A DNA stretch of 64,000 bases from NCBI GenBank assembly GCA_016786595.1, contig JAEUWB010000054.1, forward strand, positions 41,655 to 105,654, given 5' to 3'. This document shows positions 62,405-64,000 of this stretch, piece by piece. The translations under genes and the position numbers were made by a program. The DNA is from a bacterium (GTDB lineage: Bacteria > Bdellovibrionota_C > UBA2361 > SZUA-149 > JAEUWB01). Every line of letters begins with the position of its first letter. Positions within the stretch are counted from its first letter, which is position 1. The notes beneath the pieces were generated by a model, which ran no database searches, was not told the DNA's origin, and was given only the letters and a program-made list of their open reading frames with translations.

Positions 62405-64000
62405 CTAGCGCACCTTACTAGTCGAAGCAGAATTCACCGAAGCTGTGCCAAACTGATTCGTAGCAGTAACACGACAACGGATGCGCTTCTTCCTGTCAGC
62501 CTTACGCACGGTATAAGTTGCCGCAGTACGGCCAGATAGATTCTTGACCGAACTTCCTGACACGGTTTGCCACTGATAGGAAAAGATTGTGGGCCGCGTT
62601 CCAGTCCAGACACCGACACGACAAAATAAAGTCCTTCCAATTCTAGCACTGCCCACTACCTCAGGAATGACGCTAACAATTGGAGCTGATAAAATATCTA
62701 CAAAAATAGATTGCGTCTTTTGCGTAACGTTCCCTAGATTGTCAGTAGTCGTCAACGTCACAGTATATGTCCCAGCAACAGTATACGTGTGAGTTACGGG
62801 CGACCCCGACCCAGTGTTGCCATCACCAAAGTCCCACTGCGGATCGCCCCCTACGACGCCACTTAAATAGTCTGTCGACGCAGCAGAAAAAGTTGTAGGA
62901 ATTGTTACAATTGTTGATTCAGGGATAGTAACCGATGAAAATAAAGGCCCCTGATCGTCATAATCTGTGGATTGGACAATTTGGTTTGCTCCGTCACTGC
63001 GATCCCAAACCGCAGTAAAGCTCCCAAAAGAATTAGCTCCAAGCTTAGGATTAAAGGCGTCTTGCCCAGCCGCAGACAAATCAACCGCAGCACTCCAAAT
63101 CCCAGCACCAAAATCAAAGCGCGAAGCTTGGGCAATCCAGTTCGCACCATCACTCCTAGTCCAAAGCGCAATCGCATCTCCAGCTTTGTCGACATGAACA
63201 GTCACAGTTTCAGTGTCAGCACCGACAGCAGATAAATTAACTGCGGTTGCAAAGCTTGCATTGGCAGCAGTACGAGTGCGCACCACAGCTAAAATATCGG
63301 CAGCAATTTCTTGACGGTAAACAATCGCCATCCGGCCAGTTTTGTTGACGGACACAATTGGATAGGCTGCATTATTGTGCGTTGTCGGGCTACTTAGATT
63401 TTGTCGACTGCTCCATGCGCTGTCACTGACCTTGTACGTGCTAACAAAGATATCAAATACTGAGAGATCTCCATTGGTCCAAGCCAGCGTGGCATTACCT
63501 TCATCATCAATGCCCATGCTAAAGTTATAAAATCCAGAAATCGTCAGCGTATCAATCGCCACCGGAGTAGACCAACTACCATCCCCATAAACAGAGGCAA
63601 AAAGCTTAATAGCTGTGCCATCAACTTGCGCCCAGGCCGCAGCGACTTTTCCGCTTGGACTCACAGCGATTTCCGGGAAACTTGCTGAGACTCCTACCCC
63701 TGAGATCTGCACCCCCGGAGTCCAGGTTTCAGTCTCAGCGATATACTTAGCAAAATAGACCGAAGATAAAGTATCTGTTTCAACCCACACAGCATAAGCT
63801 GTGCCGGAACTATTTGCGGCGACTTTCGGTATTGATGCATCCCGAGTTGTGTTGGAAATCGTAACCGGTGTCGACCAGGAATTACTCGACTTTAGTCGAC
63901 GGGCTGCTCGTATCGCATCATTTGTATCCAGACCACGCCAGAGCGCAATAGCATTTCCTGAGCTATCTACTGTGAGCGCGGGGGTGGCAGAAATTTCCCC
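62405..64000 (-). CDS. Large secreted repeat protein with PKD domain (5' end cut by window)
   Basis: 531 residues visible; the frame remains open to base 64000, so the N-terminus is missing. The visible N-terminal ~320 residues consist of repeated ~50-residue units of the type 'ALTVDSSGNAIALWRG ... W(S)TPV' (AVWVETDTLSS, AAAWAQVDGTAIKLFAS, LAWTNGDLSVFDIFVS, ALWTRSDGANWIAQAS, AVWDRSDGANQIVQS), which look like beta-propeller blades. Next comes a PKD domain (WDFGDGNTGSGSPVTHTY) and a C-terminal Ig-like domain (YQWQTVSGSSVKNL ... RIRCRVTATN). Likely cell-surface adhesion or binding; ligand unknown. Confidence 0.75.
   Translation of the reverse strand, partial: GEISATPALTVDSSGNAIALWRGLDTNDAIRAARRLKSSNSWSTPVTISNTTRDASIPKVAANSSGTAYAVWVETDTLSSVYFAKYIAETETWTPGVQISGVGVSASFPEIAVSPSGKVAAAWAQVDGTAIKLFASVYGDGSWSTPVAIDTLTISGFYNFSMGIDDEGNATLAWTNGDLSVFDIFVSTYKVSDSAWSSRQNLSSPTTHNNAAYPIVSVNKTGRMAIVYRQEIAADILAVVRTRTAANASFATAVNLSAVGADTETVTVHVDKAGDAIALWTRSDGANWIAQASRFDFGAGIWSAAVDLSAAGQDAFNPKLGANSFGSFTAVWDRSDGANQIVQSTDYDDQGPLFSSVTIPESTIVTIPTTFSAASTDYLSGVVGGDPQWDFGDGNTGSGSPVTHTYTVAGTYTVTLTTTDNLGNVTQKTQSIFVDILSAPIVSVIPEVVGSARIGRTLFCRVGVWTGTRPTIFSYQWQTVSGSSVKNLSGRTAATYTVRKADRKKRIRCRVTATNQFGTASVNSASTSKVR

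Noticed and set aside
1..64000. CRISPR arrays, tRNA and rRNA genes, prophage or integrative-element cores
   Set aside because: No regularly spaced direct repeats, no cloverleaf or conserved rRNA segments, and no integrase or phage structural genes were found by reading.

Overview
This window reads as chromosomal DNA from a free-living, double-membraned (Gram-negative) bacterium of moderate, roughly mid-40s %GC by eye. The evidence is LolA, lipobox lipoproteins, OprP-type porins, an Aas-like acyltransferase fusion and a bacterial-type AspRS. Secreted proteins with slime-mould/myxobacterial-style Cys repeats, and the mix of housekeeping genes, would suit a lineage once placed in Deltaproteobacteria or a neighbouring deep-branching phylum. 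The sequence alone does not fix the taxon. No rRNA, tRNA or CRISPR array was found.

Layout. 1-4.5 kb: a substrate-binding protein gene cut by the left edge, then a compact aromatic-acid operon (DAHP synthase, AroE-AroK fusion, PheA). 4.5-12.1 kb: a transporter/acyltransferase/acyl-ACP synthetase fusion coupled to cystathionine beta-synthase, a small membrane protein, a ComEC-like channel and an M48 lipoprotein protease. 12.2-13.7 kb: a secreted Cys-repeat protein. 13.8-22.3 kb: a surface-polysaccharide cluster (glycosyltransferases, sugar epimerase and dehydrogenase, methyltransferase). 22.3-24.2 kb: an ECF sigma factor and its membrane anti-sigma partner. 24.5-29.9 kb: a small orphan gene, a class V aminotransferase, a lipoprotein, RimO and LolA.

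30.3-39.5 kb is a complete phosphate-starvation locus: phoB-phoR-pstSCAB-phoU on the minus strand, flanked by two OprO/OprP-like phosphate porins. Three near-identical candidate Pho boxes (TGTTAGAATTNNGTTAG) lie in front of porin 1, pstS and the phoB/porin 2 divergent region. 39.6-43.6 kb holds FtsK, a lipoprotein and a very acidic protein. 43.7-46.9 kb holds an isolated MmgE/PrpD-family gene and small envelope proteins, and looks GC-richer than its surroundings. 47.2-47.9 kb holds a HigBA-type toxin-antitoxin pair whose toxin frame is broken near both ends. 47.9-55.1 kb is housekeeping: AspRS with residues of the non-discriminating type, TPR protein, aminotransferase, lipoyl synthase, CoaE and PurN.

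55.2-64 kb is accessory: two small orphan genes, a secreted Cys-rich protein with a DsbA-like tail lacking CxxC, and a REP-associated tyrosine transposase (RAYT) flanked by inverted REP-like motifs with its 3' end duplicated in tandem. It ends with a secreted alpha/alpha-barrel protein and a repeat-rich PKD protein cut by the right edge. The most unusual signals are the RAYT/REP locus, the decayed toxin, the Cys-rich thioredoxin-fold protein, the Pho boxes, and hairpins placed on or next to translation starts (24.5, 42.4 and 56.1 kb).
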